Assembly: GCF_010730955.1 (NCBI RefSeq)
Contig: NZ_AP022577.1
Location: 2,356,001 to 2,420,000, forward strand
Origin: Mycolicibacterium aubagnense
Lineage (GTDB): Bacteria > Actinomycetota > Actinomycetes > Mycobacteriales > Mycobacteriaceae
Direction: 5' to 3'
Length of the DNA: 64,000 nt
A program made the position numbers and the translations under genes. The notes beneath the pieces are model-generated. The model ran no database searches. It was not told where the DNA came from and worked only from the letters and a program-made list of their open reading frames with translations. Position 1 is the first letter of the stretch, and every line of letters begins with the position of its first letter. This document shows, in pieces, positions 52,660-61,135 of this stretch.

Positions 52660-53556
52660 GTGTCCGAATCCAGCCCCGTGACTGCCGACGAGCCCGTGCC
52701 CGCCGGCCCTGCCGACGGCCCCGATCAGGCGGCCGTCGACCAGGAGTCCGGGACCGAAGAACCCGCCGCCCCGGCGCTCCCGCCGCCGCCCGACCTCACC
52801 GCGGCCGCGTTCTTCGACGTCGACAACACGCTGGTGCACGGATCGTCGCTGGTGCACTTCGCCCGCGGCCTGGCCGCCCGCGACTACTTCAAATACGCCG
52901 ACCTGGCCCGGTTCGCGTACGCGCAGGCCAAGTTCCAGGTGACCGGCAAGGAGAACAGCGACGACGTCGCCGCCGGCCGGCGCAAGGCCCTGTCGTTCAT
53001 CGAAGGCCGCCAAACCGCGGAACTGGAAGCCCTCGGCGACGAGATCTACGACGAGATCATCGCCGACAAGATCTGGCAGGGCACGCGCGCACTGGCACAG
53101 ATGCACCTCGACGCCGGCCAGCAGGTCTGGCTCGTCACCGCGACGCCCATGGAGCTGGCCCAGACCATCGCCCGCAAGCTGGGACTGACCGGGGCTCTGG
53201 GCACCGTCGCCGAATCGGAAGACGGCGTGTTCACCGGCCGGCTGGTCGGCGACATCCTGCACGGCGTCGGCAAGGCCCACGCGGTGCGGCAGCTGGCCAT
53301 TCGCGAGGGCCTCAACCTGCGCCGGTGTACCGCGTACTCGGACAGCTTCAACGACGTGCCGATGCTGTCGCTGGTCGGCACGGCCGTCGCGATCAACCCC
53401 GACGCCGCGCTGCGCGACGTCGCCCGCGAGCGTGGCTGGGAGATCCGCGATTTCCGGACCGCCCGCAAGGCCGCCCGCATCGGCGTGCCATCCGCGCTGG
53501 CCCTGGGTGCCGTCGGCGGGGCGCTCGCCGCCATGGCGTCACGCAAGGGAAACTAG
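52660..53556 (+). CDS. serB1: HAD-IB family hydrolase (SerB1-like phosphoserine phosphatase)
   Basis: A 298-residue HAD phosphatase. [22 protein letters not shown] has the nucleophile Asp in [18 protein letters not shown] is motif II; the lysine in [11 protein letters not shown] is motif [18 protein letters not shown] motif IV. About 48 Pro/Ala/Glu-rich residues precede the domain and a C-terminal hydrophobic segment ([14 protein letters not shown]) may tether it to the membrane. GTG 52660 follows TAGTGT by six bases. It matches M. tuberculosis Rv0505c. Phosphoserine as substrate is from the name of the homologue and is not proven. Confidence 0.88.
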   Translation: MSESSPVTADEPVPAGPADGPDQAAVDQESGTEEPAAPALPPPPDLTAAAFFDVDNTLVHGSSLVHFARGLAARDYFKYADLARFAYAQAKFQVTGKENSDDVAAGRRKALSFIEGRQTAELEALGDEIYDEIIADKIWQGTRALAQMHLDAGQQVWLVTATPMELAQTIARKLGLTGALGTVAESEDGVFTGRLVGDILHGVGKAHAVRQLAIREGLNLRRCTAYSDSFNDVPMLSLVGTAVAINPDAALRDVARERGWEIRDFRTARKAARIGVPSALALGAVGGALAAMASRKGN

Positions 53557-53625
53557 GCGCGTCGCCTGCGCACCCCGCCCGCGGTGTGCAGGTCAGCGAC
53601 TCGAACGCTGATAGGCTCACCCGCC

Positions 53626-54156
53626 ATGGGCATTGCGGACGACATCATCGGCACCCACTACCGGTACCCGGACTACTTCGAGGTCGGCCGCGAGAAGGTC
53701 AAGGAGTTCGCGCAGGCCGTCCAGGACGACCACCCCGCCCATTTCACTGAAGAAGCGGCCGCCGAGTGCGGTTCGGACACGCTCATCGCGTCGCTGACGT
53801 TCATCGCGGTCGCCGGGCGCCGGGTCCAGCTCGAGCTGTTCAACCAGTTCGACGTGCCGATCAACCTGGAGCGCGTGCTGCACCGCGACCAGAAGCTGAT
53901 CTTCCACCGCCCGATCAAGGTCGGCGACCGGCTGTGGTTCGACTCGTATCTCGATTCGGTGATCGAGTCGCACGGCACGGTGATCAGCGAGATCCGCGCC
54001 GAAGTCACCGACGACGACGGTCAGCCGGTGATGACCAGCATCGTCACGATGCTCGGCGAGGCACAGCACGAAGGCGAAGCGAGCGAGGTCAGCGCGCAGA
54101 TCGCCGCGGCCCGCGACGCCGCCATCGCGAAAATGGTTGCGGCACAAAAGGGTTAG
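53626..54156 (+). CDS. MaoC/HadA-like dehydratase-fold protein (UPF0336, Rv0504c-like)
   Basis: A 176-residue hotdog-fold protein. [31 protein letters not shown] is the HadA/HadC-type N-terminal half, [34 protein letters not shown] (both in part) the next strand set. In HadAB complexes HadA-type subunits bind and stabilise the acyl chain while HadB carries the catalytic Asp-His. It follows serB1 by 69 bases on the same strand. ATG 53626. Its role in mycolic acid elongation is plausible but unproven. The nested palindrome copy 2 follows its stop. Confidence 0.88.
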   Translation: MGIADDIIGTHYRYPDYFEVGREKVKEFAQAVQDDHPAHFTEEAAAECGSDTLIASLTFIAVAGRRVQLELFNQFDVPINLERVLHRDQKLIFHRPIKVGDRLWFDSYLDSVIESHGTVISEIRAEVTDDDGQPVMTSIVTMLGEAQHEGEASEVSAQIAAARDAAIAKMVAAQKG

Positions 54157-54164
54157 CACTTCAG

Positions 54165-54291
54165 CGCGAGCGTGCGTGTCTGCACTTCGACACGCGCGAT
54201 GCGCGTGCAAAAACGTCCCGCTCAGCAGCAGCGAGCGGGACGTTTTTGCACGAAGTCCGCGGTGTTTCGCGCCCAGACACGCACGCTCGCG
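54165..54291. repeat. Nested palindromic element, copy 2
   Basis: Outer arms CGCGAGCGTGCGTGTCTG (54165-54182) and 54274-54291 are a perfect inverted repeat. The inner stem at 54204-54223 and 54233-54252 is 20 bp, perfect, with loop AGCAGCAGC, and includes the AACGTCCCGCTC core of copy 1. It is between convergent genes (ends 54156 and 54301), so it can terminate both. The outer arms are the same as in copy 1, although only the inner stem length differs. Confidence 0.88.
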
Positions 54292-54300
54292 GGTCGTTGA

Positions 54301-55377
54301 CTACAGGAACGTACCGCGGCGATTGGCCAGCAGCTGGTACAGCGTCTGCTGAATGGTCGCGCGCACCTGGTCCGTCAGCTCGAAGGTGATCATCGGGTCG
54401 TCGGCGGCGGACTCGTCGTAGTCGGCCGTCGAGATGGGCTCACCGAACTGGATGTACCACTTCGACGGCAACGGCAGCAGCCCGATGGGCCCGGCAAGCG
54501 GGAACAACGGCGTCAGCGGGAAATACGGCAACCCGAGCAGCCGGGCGAGCAGCTTCACGTCGCCGATCTTCGGGTAGATCTCCTCGGAGCCGACGATCGA
54601 GCACGGCACGATGGGTGCCCCGGTGCGCAGCGCCGCCGAGACGAAGCCACCGCGGCCGAACCGCTGCAGCTTGTACCGGTCCTTGAACGGCTTGCCCAGC
54701 CCCTTGTACCCCTCGGGGAACACGGCGGTCAGCTCACCGGCCTCGAGCAGTCGGTGCGCGTCGGCGGTGCAGGCCATGGTGTGTCCGGCCTTGCGTGCGG
54801 CCTGGCCGACCACCGGCAGGTCGAAGACGAGGTCGGCGGCCAGCAACCGCAAGTCGCGATGCTTGGGGTGCTTGTCGTGCACGGCGACCGATGTCATCAG
54901 CCCGTCGAACGGCAATACGCCGGCATGGTTTGCCACAACCAACGCGGCGCCGTCATCCGGGAGGTTCTCGATACCAGAAACCTCGACGCGGAACCAGGAG
55001 TTGAAAAGCGTTCGCAGCAAAGGAAGAAACACCGCATTATTGAGGTGCTGGTCGAATCCGAATTCGTCGACGACATAATCACCGGTCATCCGCTTGCGGA
55101 TGAAATCCGAAGCGGCACCGATACGTTGGGCCAACTCGTTGGGCCCGTCACCGGCCGAGGGGCCGGCTGCGGCAAACCGGTGCTGGTCGATCTCACGAAC
55201 CACCGCAGCAATCTGCTCAGCCGATGCGCGGGTGCCGGGGTCGGTCAACAACGAAGGATGTCGCAGCGTTGCATCCCGTCTCGACGCACGACGTTGTGCA
55301 GAAGCACGTGTCGAATTCGAGTGTAGCGGAATGACTTTGGCTTTAGATTCGCCCGCCACGTCAATATCTCCCACCAT
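54301..55377 (-). CDS. Lysophospholipid acyltransferase-family protein (Rv0502-like)
   Basis: A 358-residue PlsC-type acyltransferase. VVANHAGVLPFDGLM contains the NHx4D catalytic motif, AVFPEGYKGLGKPF the glycerol-phosphate site, GAPIVPCSIVGSEEIYPKIGD the fourth motif. About 90 residues of mainly hydrophilic N terminus precede the domain. Acylation of a glycerol or isoprenoid-type acceptor is expected. ATG 55377 chosen; a neighbouring TTG and GTGs are in frame, so the exact start is uncertain. It lies 16 bases downstream of the SDR gene (Rv0501 type). In M. tuberculosis a mycolic acid cyclopropane synthase gene (cmaA2) lies next to it and is absent here. Confidence 0.88.
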   Translation of the reverse strand: MVGDIDVAGESKAKVIPLHSNSTRASAQRRASRRDATLRHPSLLTDPGTRASAEQIAAVVREIDQHRFAAAGPSAGDGPNELAQRIGAASDFIRKRMTGDYVVDEFGFDQHLNNAVFLPLLRTLFNSWFRVEVSGIENLPDDGAALVVANHAGVLPFDGLMTSVAVHDKHPKHRDLRLLAADLVFDLPVVGQAARKAGHTMACTADAHRLLEAGELTAVFPEGYKGLGKPFKDRYKLQRFGRGGFVSAALRTGAPIVPCSIVGSEEIYPKIGDVKLLARLLGLPYFPLTPLFPLAGPIGLLPLPSKWYIQFGEPISTADYDESAADDPMITFELTDQVRATIQQTLYQLLANRRGTFL

Positions 55378-55392
55378 CAAAGACTTGCGAAA

Positions 55393-56511
55393 TCAGCGTC
55401 CCCACCGCTGCGCTGCGGCCACTGCACGACGCTCTACTGAGCCTACCCACCCCGGGTCGATAATGGGGGTCAGCGCACGGCCCGAAACGTAATCGTCAAA
55501 AGCCTCCATGGTCGTCCACTTTGGGGTATAGCCGAGTTGCCTCGTCATCCGTGTGGTGTCCATGACCCGGCCGTAGCGCATGTAATCGGACTGTTCGCGG
55601 TCCAGTTCGACGCCCGCCGTCGCGCGCCGCCACGCATCCAGTGCCCACATCGTGGGTCCGGCCAGCGGCAGCCCGATCCGGCCCGAGCGGCGAATGGCCT
55701 GGCTCATCAGGATGATCCCTGGCGCCCCGATGTTGAAGGTGCCGGCCCGGCCCAGCAAGGTGGCGCGTTCGAGCGCCCCGAGGGCGTCCTGCTCATGCAG
55801 GAGCTGCAACCGCGCGTCGTGCCCGAAGGCGGTCGGCACCAAGGGACCCGCCAGGTACCGCGACAACGCGGTGTCCATGGCCGGACCGATCATGTTGGCG
55901 AGCCGCAGGATGGTGACCGCGATGTCGGGCCGCCGGCGCGCGAGACCGCGGGCGTAGCCCTCGATGTCGATGCTGTCCCGGGCGAAGCCCTCCCCCGGTG
56001 GCCGACGAGCGCTGCTGTCCTCGGTGAACATCACCGGATCACGCGGGCTGGCCCCGTAGATCTCCGATGTCGACTTCAGGATCACCCGACGGACCGACGG
56101 CGCCTTCTGACAGGCCGCGAACAACTGCATCGCGCCCATCACGTTGAGCTCTTTGAGCGCCGCGCGACCGGACTGCGGCACGTAGGACGCCGCCGCCGCG
56201 TGGACGACCGTGTCGACGTTGCCGTTCCGGATGACCTTGGCGATGAAGGGGTTGCGGATGTCCGCGCGGACGAACTCCGCGCGGCCCATGCGCCGCAACA
56301 TGTCCTTGCTCGGCGTGATCGCGTCAACCGCGATCACATGCTCGATGAGCTGATTCTGCGCAAGCCTGGCTGTCAGATACCCGCCCAGGAACCGGCACGC
56401 CCCGGTGACCAGCACCACCTTGGGGTGGTGCAGGGTCTCGGGGAGGTCCGGGCCGGAATCGCTTCCGCCCGGCGCACTGGGCCGGCTTCCAGGGCGTCCG
56501 TCGGCATCCAT
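55393..56511 (-). CDS. NAD-dependent epimerase/dehydratase (Rv0501/GalE2-like)
   Basis: A 372-residue extended SDR. VLVTGACRFLGGYLTARLAQ gives GxxxxxxG, the Asp in IAVDAITPS reads NAD and RADIRNPFIAKVI the next loop. The Ser/Thr of the usual catalytic site is in LKSTSEIYGASPRD, but the YxxxK motif is not seen; the region reads GYARGLARRRPD, so the usual lysine is missing. Its N terminus is Pro/Gly/Ser-rich. It is upstream of the acyltransferase gene by 16 bases. In M. tuberculosis this is galE2; true UDP-galactose epimerase action is doubtful from the missing lysine. Confidence 0.85.
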   Translation of the reverse strand: MDADGRPGSRPSAPGGSDSGPDLPETLHHPKVVLVTGACRFLGGYLTARLAQNQLIEHVIAVDAITPSKDMLRRMGRAEFVRADIRNPFIAKVIRNGNVDTVVHAAAASYVPQSGRAALKELNVMGAMQLFAACQKAPSVRRVILKSTSEIYGASPRDPVMFTEDSSARRPPGEGFARDSIDIEGYARGLARRRPDIAVTILRLANMIGPAMDTALSRYLAGPLVPTAFGHDARLQLLHEQDALGALERATLLGRAGTFNIGAPGIILMSQAIRRSGRIGLPLAGPTMWALDAWRRATAGVELDREQSDYMRYGRVMDTTRMTRQLGYTPKWTTMEAFDDYVSGRALTPIIDPGWVGSVERRAVAAAQRWGR

Positions 56512-56550
56512 TTGGTCAGCCTAATGGGCGTCGCAGATGAGCGCTGAGAA

Positions 56551-56652
56551 CTACTTACCGAGTTTTCTGCGCTGAACCCGGGTACGACGAAGCAGCTTGC
56601 GGTGCTTCTTCTTCGACATGCGCTTACGCCGCTTCTTGATGACTGAACCCAT
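56551..56652 (-). CDS. 33-residue basic AURKAIP1/COX24-domain protein (Rv0500B-like)
   Basis: A tiny gene of 34 codons: [19 protein letters not shown] then [14 protein letters not shown]. It is almost all Lys/Arg, and I recognise it as the short bS22-like protein encoded at this position in M. tuberculosis (Rv0500B). The start is ATG at 56652 with GCGGAGAC upstream. Such proteins bind the small ribosomal subunit in mycobacteria (bS22). It is 39 bases upstream of the epimerase gene and downstream of the BldC-like gene with a long hairpin between. Confidence 0.92.
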
Positions 56653-56771
56653 AGACTTTGAAGTCTCCGCTACTAGACGTCGATCCGTGAAGATCGGTGT
56701 GAAACCAACCCCGCCACTTTACCCGGCCGGGTTTCCCGCCACGAAAACGCCTGCTGGATACGCCCGCTCAT

Positions 56772-56828
56772 CCGCGATTTCGGCGTGGCCTGTATCGCTC
56801 ACCGATACAAATCACGCCGAAGTCGCGG
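56772..56828. terminator. Long hairpin between BldC-like and bS22-like genes
   Basis: CCGCGATTTCGGCGTG (56772-56787) pairs with 56813-56828 with one G-T pair, then after a two-base bulge TGTATCG (56791-56797) pairs with CGATACA (56803-56809), loop CTCAC. The stem is about 23 pairs. It lies in the 227-base gap between genes on the minus strand, so it may end the BldC-like transcript or shield the next one. No T run is present. Confidence 0.7.
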
Positions 56829-56879
56829 ATTCGGTGCTGCGCACGCAAGGTACGCAGCACTCACCCGGGCGCGCGGAGA

Positions 56880-57104
56880 CTAACCCGCGTCGTGGTACGA
56901 GGACTCGAGTAGGTCGTGCACCGCCTTGGCGTGCACCCGAAATGATCGGCCGACACGCACCGCGGGCAACTCCCCGTTGTGCACCAGCCGGTATACCGTC
57001 ATCTTGCTCACCCGCATAAGGCTCGCAACCTCGGCAACAGTCAGGAACTGCGTTCGTGGCTGATCGCCACCGTCACGCGCCGATGGCCCGTTCATAGACG
57101 TCAT
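56880..57104 (-). CDS. BldC-like excisionase-type DNA-binding protein (Rv0500A-like)
   Basis: A 74-residue MerR-related winged-helix protein: FLTVAEVASLMRVSKMTVYRLVHNGELPAVRVGRSFRVHAKAV (in part) is the typical helix-turn-helix and wing of BldC. BldC of Streptomyces binds as a head-to-tail oligomer to direct repeats and controls development; the mycobacterial role is less clear. ATG 57104 (or 57095). It stands 140 bases downstream of proC and upstream of the bS22-like gene. Small size is normal for the family. Confidence 0.92.
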   Translation of the reverse strand: MTSMNGPSARDGGDQPRTQFLTVAEVASLMRVSKMTVYRLVHNGELPAVRVGRSFRVHAKAVHDLLESSYHDAG

Positions 57105-57188
57105 CGCAACCCAATCAATCAGGCACGGCCAGCTCCAGCGGCTTCCCCTCCGCTGGCACCAACGCGTGCTTACGAGAAGGAGAATAGC

Positions 57189-57224
57189 GTGGCCAATGTG
57201 GTTATTGCGACGGGTGTGGGGTAA
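57189..57224 (+). other. Possible 11-residue peptide ORF with strong ribosome site
   Basis: AGAAGGAGAATAGC precedes GTG at 57189, which opens VANVVIATGVG and stops at TAA 57222-57224. The ribosome site is excellent, but there is no gene downstream on this strand: the next is the 3' end of proC on the other strand. It may be a peptide, a leader of an antisense transcript or chance. I do not recognise it. Confidence 0.3.
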
Positions 57225-57243
57225 TCAATCTGAAATCTTAGAA

Positions 57244-58119
57244 CTACTCAGATGTAATTCTGAGCTGCTCAGACCGGGTTTTTGCGGCTTCCACCGCACT
57301 CGCGACGGCTGCCCGCAACCCACCGCGCTCGAGTTCCCGCAGACCAGCGGCGGTAGTGCCCCCCGGAGAGGTCACCGAGGCCCGCAATTCAGCGGCACTG
57401 GTATCCAGGGGACCGACCGCGGAACCTGTTCCCGATTCGGCAATCCGATTGAGCAACATGGCCGCCGAGCCGGCCATCGTCCGGGCCGCCAGCTCGGTCG
57501 CCACGGCCCGTGGGAGGCCTGCCGCGACACCCGCGTCGACCACGGCTTCGACCATCAGGAAGAAGTACGCAGGGCCCGAACCGGACACCGCGGTGACCGC
57601 GTCCATCTGCTTCTCGGGCACGGTCAGCACCGCGCCGACGGCGGAGAAGATCTCCGCCACCTCGGCCAGCTGGGCCTCGTTCGCGAAACGGCCCCGCGAC
57701 AGCGCGGTGATGCCCGCGCCGACCAACATCGGCGTATTGGGCATCACCCGCACCACCGGCGCACCGGCGGGCAGCTTGGCCTCGTAGAAGGACGTCGGGA
57801 CGCCCGCGGCCACCGACACCACCACCTGCTCGACGCTGCTGCTGTCGGCGTCAGCGGCCGCGGCGGCCAGCGTCTCGACGACGCCCTCGACGGCGTCGGG
57901 CTTGACGGCCACGATCACATAGGCCGCGTTCTCCGCGGCATCGGCGACATCGGTGACCCGAACCGAGTACTTGTCGGCGAGCTGTGCGGCACGTGCCGGA
58001 TAGGCCTCGGCGACCACCAGATCCTTGACCTGCCGCCCTGACTGCAACAGCCCCGCCAACAGGGCCTCTCCGATATTTCCGCCACCGATGATCGCAATTC
58101 TCGCCACGGGAGACAGCAT
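57244..58119 (-). CDS. proC: Pyrroline-5-carboxylate reductase
   Basis: A 291-residue enzyme that makes proline from pyrroline-5-carboxylate with NAD(P)H. VARIAIIGGGNIGEALLAGLLQSG is the nucleotide-binding start (quoted in part), VVVSVAAGVPTSFYEAKLP and PVVRVMPNTPMLVGAG lie in the middle, and the signature is VSGSGPAYFFLMVEAVVDAGV with SAAMLLNR and ASVTSPGGTTAAGLRELE. ATG 58119 fits the M. tuberculosis protein (Rv0500); an upstream ATG at 58140 would overlap the stop of the TIM-barrel gene at 58137. It follows that gene closely, so both belong to one transcript. Confidence 0.94.
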   Translation of the reverse strand: MLSPVARIAIIGGGNIGEALLAGLLQSGRQVKDLVVAEAYPARAAQLADKYSVRVTDVADAAENAAYVIVAVKPDAVEGVVETLAAAAADADSSSVEQVVVSVAAGVPTSFYEAKLPAGAPVVRVMPNTPMLVGAGITALSRGRFANEAQLAEVAEIFSAVGAVLTVPEKQMDAVTAVSGSGPAYFFLMVEAVVDAGVAAGLPRAVATELAARTMAGSAAMLLNRIAESGTGSAVGPLDTSAAELRASVTSPGGTTAAGLRELERGGLRAAVASAVEAAKTRSEQLRITSE

Positions 58120-58136
58120 GCCAGGACTGCGCAGGG

Positions 58137-58982
58137 TCAACGCAGCAGGTGCCGACGCGCGAATTCGAGCGACTCGACGAGCAGCGCCTCGCGCTCGGCG
58201 TTGTTGCGTGCCGCCGACGTGGTGACCTCCAGGATCACGTGCCCGGAGAATTCACTGGCGGCGAGCATCTGACAAATCTGTACCGTCGGCTGGCTGCCGC
58301 GCCCCGGCACCAGGTGTTCGTCGGTGGACGCACCGTTGCCATCGCACAGATGCAGGTGCACCAGACCGTTGCCCATGCGCCGCGCCATGTCGACGGCGTC
58401 GGTGCCGGCCGTGGCCGAATGCGACAGGTCCAGGGTGTAGTGGGCGTGATTGCCGTCCAGCGGGTCGTAGGACGGCGCGAACGCCGAGATCCCAGGGCCG
58501 GGGGTCCCGCCGCGCTTGCGCATCCGCTCGATGGACGGCTGGCCGGTGCCGAAGAATCGGTCGGTCCGGAAGGGGAACATGTTCTCGACCGCCACCAGCA
58601 CGTCACTGGACGCCTCGAGCTCGGCGACCTGGTCGGCGAAACCCTCGGCGTAGCGGCGCTGCCAGCGGAACGGCGGGTGCACGACGACCGTCTGCGCACT
58701 CAGCTGCTCAGCAGCCCGCACACTGCGTTCCAGCTTCGGGATGGGGTTGGAGCCCCACACCCGCTGTGAGATCAGCAGACACGGCGCATGCACGCTGAGC
58801 ACCGGCACGCCCCAGCGCTGCGACATGCGCTCGATGGCGTCGATGTCCTGACTGACGGGCTCAGCCCACACCATCAGCTCGACACCGTCATAGCCCAGGC
58901 GGGCGGCGTACTCGAACGCAGCCTCGGTCCGCAATGGATAGACCGACGCGGTGGACAGACCTACCTTGATGGCGGGACGCAC
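58137..58982 (-). CDS. Sugar phosphate isomerase/epimerase-type TIM barrel (Rv0498-like)
   Basis: A 281-residue xylose-isomerase-like TIM barrel. YDGVELMVWAEP contains the first metal-site Glu, PVLSVHAPCLLIS and VVVHPPFRWQRRY histidines, VLVAVENMF the next Glu, NHAHYTLDLSHSATAG an Asp/His set and HLHLCDGNG then HVILEVT the last residues of the metal site. It matches M. tuberculosis Rv0498. It lies 11 bases downstream of the next gene. The true substrate is not known. Confidence 0.88.
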   Translation of the reverse strand: MRPAIKVGLSTASVYPLRTEAAFEYAARLGYDGVELMVWAEPVSQDIDAIERMSQRWGVPVLSVHAPCLLISQRVWGSNPIPKLERSVRAAEQLSAQTVVVHPPFRWQRRYAEGFADQVAELEASSDVLVAVENMFPFRTDRFFGTGQPSIERMRKRGGTPGPGISAFAPSYDPLDGNHAHYTLDLSHSATAGTDAVDMARRMGNGLVHLHLCDGNGASTDEHLVPGRGSQPTVQICQMLAASEFSGHVILEVTTSAARNNAEREALLVESLEFARRHLLR

Positions 58983-58993
58983 AGGCCTCCGGT

Positions 58994-60118
58994 TCAGGCT
59001 GAGTAGAGCAGTGCCAGGGGGCCGAACGTAACCAGACCGCCGACCAGAATCGCGATCAGCGTACTGGCCAGATCATGATCCTTCCGGATCACCCGAATAC
59101 CGGCGACCAAGCCGAGGATCACCAGCATCGACAGCATCAGCGCCACGATCTGGTTCCAGCGCCACAGCTGATCGAAGGCGAAGAACATGCCGGCGCCGAA
59201 CGCGACGGCCAGCAGGCTCTGGCCGACCACCCAGGCGCCGCGCTTCAGCGCCGACCCGGACTCCTCGTGCTCCGCCTCGTCGTGGTCGACGTGCTCCGCC
59301 TCGTCGTGGTCGGCGACCACGTCCTCCCGGCGGGTGTCCTCGTCGGCGGCGAAGCCACCGAACAGGGCGTCATACCGCTCGCCGCGGCCGCCGCGCGACG
59401 TCTCGCGCACCGGTGCCGCATCGAGGGCCTCGGCGGCGGCAGCGGCCTCGACGGCGTCGGTGTCGTCGACGAGCGGGCGGGCGCCGCTGTCGAGCTTGGC
59501 GACGGGCTCGGCGCCTTTGAGCGCGAACAGATCGTCATCGATGTCCGCGCCGGCCGGCACGTCCTCGTCGACCGGATCGGGGACCATCTCTTCGGCCCCG
59601 CGGACCGGCTTGAACGACCAGCGGAAAGCCGGTTTGCGCGACGGTGCCACGAACTCCAGCGGGTCGGCATCGACGTCGCGGCGGCGTAGGTGGTCCTCGT
59701 AATCGGATTCCGCCTCGGTCGCCACGGGCGCGGGGGCGACGAGGTCGGTGTGCAGCATCTGCTCGTCGACGACGTAGTGGGCGGCGGTGTCGTCGGGCTC
59801 CATCTCGTCGGCCGCCGACGGCATCTCGTCCTCGACAGCCGCAACCGCGTCCTCAACCGGGGCCTCGGCCACCGGTTCGGGCTCGACAACCGGCTCGGGA
59901 GCGGTCTCGTCCGCGGCCTGAGCCGGCTCTCCCTGCAGTGTCTCCGGCCGGATGATCGGGATTTCGCCGGTCAGTTCGGCGACGGTCACCGCGTCGCTGT
60001 TCCCCCGCCGCCGGCGCCGGCGGCCACCGACCGGCGGCGCACCGATGGTGCCGTTCTTGGCCAGCAGCTCGGCGACCGAGATCGGTCGCGTCGCAGAGAA
60101 GTCGTCTGAATCTGTCAT
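58994..60118 (-). CDS. Acidic membrane protein with Arg-rich N terminus (Rv0497-like)
   Basis: A 374-residue protein. SVAELLAKNGTIGAPPVGGRRRRRRGN starts it (quoted in part), then a very acidic Ala/Glu/Val-rich segment (about residues 50-290), with repeated DHDEAEHVDHDEAEHEE. Four hydrophobic helices end the protein (WVVGQSLLAVAFGAGMFFAF, IVALMLSMLVILGLVAGIRVI, and ASTLIAILVGGLVTFGPLALLY). The layout fits Rv0497. ATG 60118 overlaps the stop of the ppx gene by four bases. The function is unknown; the charged section suggests protein contacts. Confidence 0.85.
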   Translation of the reverse strand: MTDSDDFSATRPISVAELLAKNGTIGAPPVGGRRRRRRGNSDAVTVAELTGEIPIIRPETLQGEPAQAADETAPEPVVEPEPVAEAPVEDAVAAVEDEMPSAADEMEPDDTAAHYVVDEQMLHTDLVAPAPVATEAESDYEDHLRRRDVDADPLEFVAPSRKPAFRWSFKPVRGAEEMVPDPVDEDVPAGADIDDDLFALKGAEPVAKLDSGARPLVDDTDAVEAAAAAEALDAAPVRETSRGGRGERYDALFGGFAADEDTRREDVVADHDEAEHVDHDEAEHEESGSALKRGAWVVGQSLLAVAFGAGMFFAFDQLWRWNQIVALMLSMLVILGLVAGIRVIRKDHDLASTLIAILVGGLVTFGPLALLYSA

Positions 60119-61101
60119 CGTGTCTCGCCTTTGGCGGGAGCTAAGCCCGCGAACGTTTCCACCAAGTCGGTTCCATCGGCTTCGCTGTCGAGTTTCCGCA
60201 GAATGACACCCTCCCGCAACGCCCACGGGCAGATGTCCACGGCGTCGAGCGACAGCGCTCGCATGGTCGCCTCGGCCACCAACGCACCGGCCACGATCTG
60301 TGGCGCGCGGTCGGCACTCACCCCTTCCAACTCGGCTCTGTCGGCCGTGGTCATCCTAGAGATGAAAGATATGAGCTGTCTGAGGCCAGCGGCGGTCAAG
60401 GTGCGCTTCACGCGCGGTCCCGCACCCGACGGCGCCGCACCGGTGAGCCGGGCCAGCGACCGGAACGTCTTCGAGGTCGCCACCGCCAGCTCCGGCGTGC
60501 CGGCTGCCAACACTTTCATCGCCGGGGCGGACAGCTCGTTGTCCAGCCAGTCCCGCAGCACCGCCACTCGCCGCCGTCCCGGCGGATCCTCCTGCAGCCA
60601 TTCCCGCGTCAATCGGCCCGCACCCAGCGGCATCGACAGCGCGACGTCGGGTTCTTCGTCGATGCCGCCCGACAGTTCCAGCGACCCTCCACCGATGTCG
60701 AGGTTGATGATCCGGCCCGCGCTCCAGCCGTACCAGCGGCGCACCGCCAGGAACGTGAGCCGCGACTCGTCGACCCCGGAAAGAACCTGCAGCTGGACGC
60801 CGGTCTCGGCGCGCACCCGGGCCAGCACCGCCTCGGAGTTGGTGGCGTCCCGGACGGCAGATGTGGCGAACGCCATGAACTCCGCGCACCCCGAGCTGGT
60901 GGCGATCTTGGCGAACTCGTCGACGGTCGCGACCAGGCTGTCGGCGCCCTTCCGGGTCAGTTTGCCGGTGTCGTCGATGGCCTCGGCCAGGCGCAGCGAG
61001 GCCTTGGTCGAACTCATCGGAGTCGGATGCCCGCCGCGACGAGCGTCGACAACCAACAGATGAACGGTATTACTGCCCACGTCGAGGACGCCCAATCGCA
61101 C
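60115..61101 (-). CDS. ppx1: Ppx/GppA exopolyphosphatase-family phosphatase (Rv0496)
   Basis: A 328-residue ASKHA-fold phosphatase. [23 protein letters not shown] is the phosphate-1 motif, [14 protein letters not shown] the phosphate-2 motif, and the conserved Glu is in [10 protein letters not shown]'s vicinity. It hydrolyses polyphosphate or pppGpp and matches M. tuberculosis Rv0496. GTG 61101 gives the shortest N terminus in keeping with the family; a longer frame reaching 61464 is rejected because it overlaps a divergent gene. It is upstream of Rv0497 with a four-base overlap. Confidence 0.9.
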   Translation of the reverse strand: MRLGVLDVGSNTVHLLVVDARRGGHPTPMSSTKASLRLAEAIDDTGKLTRKGADSLVATVDEFAKIATSSGCAEFMAFATSAVRDATNSEAVLARVRAETGVQLQVLSGVDESRLTFLAVRRWYGWSAGRIINLDIGGGSLELSGGIDEEPDVALSMPLGAGRLTREWLQEDPPGRRRVAVLRDWLDNELSAPAMKVLAAGTPELAVATSKTFRSLARLTGAAPSGAGPRVKRTLTAAGLRQLISFISRMTTADRAELEGVSADRAPQIVAGALVAEATMRALSLDAVDICPWALREGVILRKLDSEADGTDLVETFAGLAPAKGETR

Positions 61102-61135
61102 GGAAACCACGGTAACGGGTCTACGGTTGCACGCT

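Noticed and set aside
59260..59340. Tandem repeat of GACGTGCTCCGCCTCGTCGT type
   Set aside because: It is a real short repeat but it lies inside the acidic repeat of the Rv0497-like protein and codes for DHDEAEHVDHDEAEH, so it is explained by the protein.
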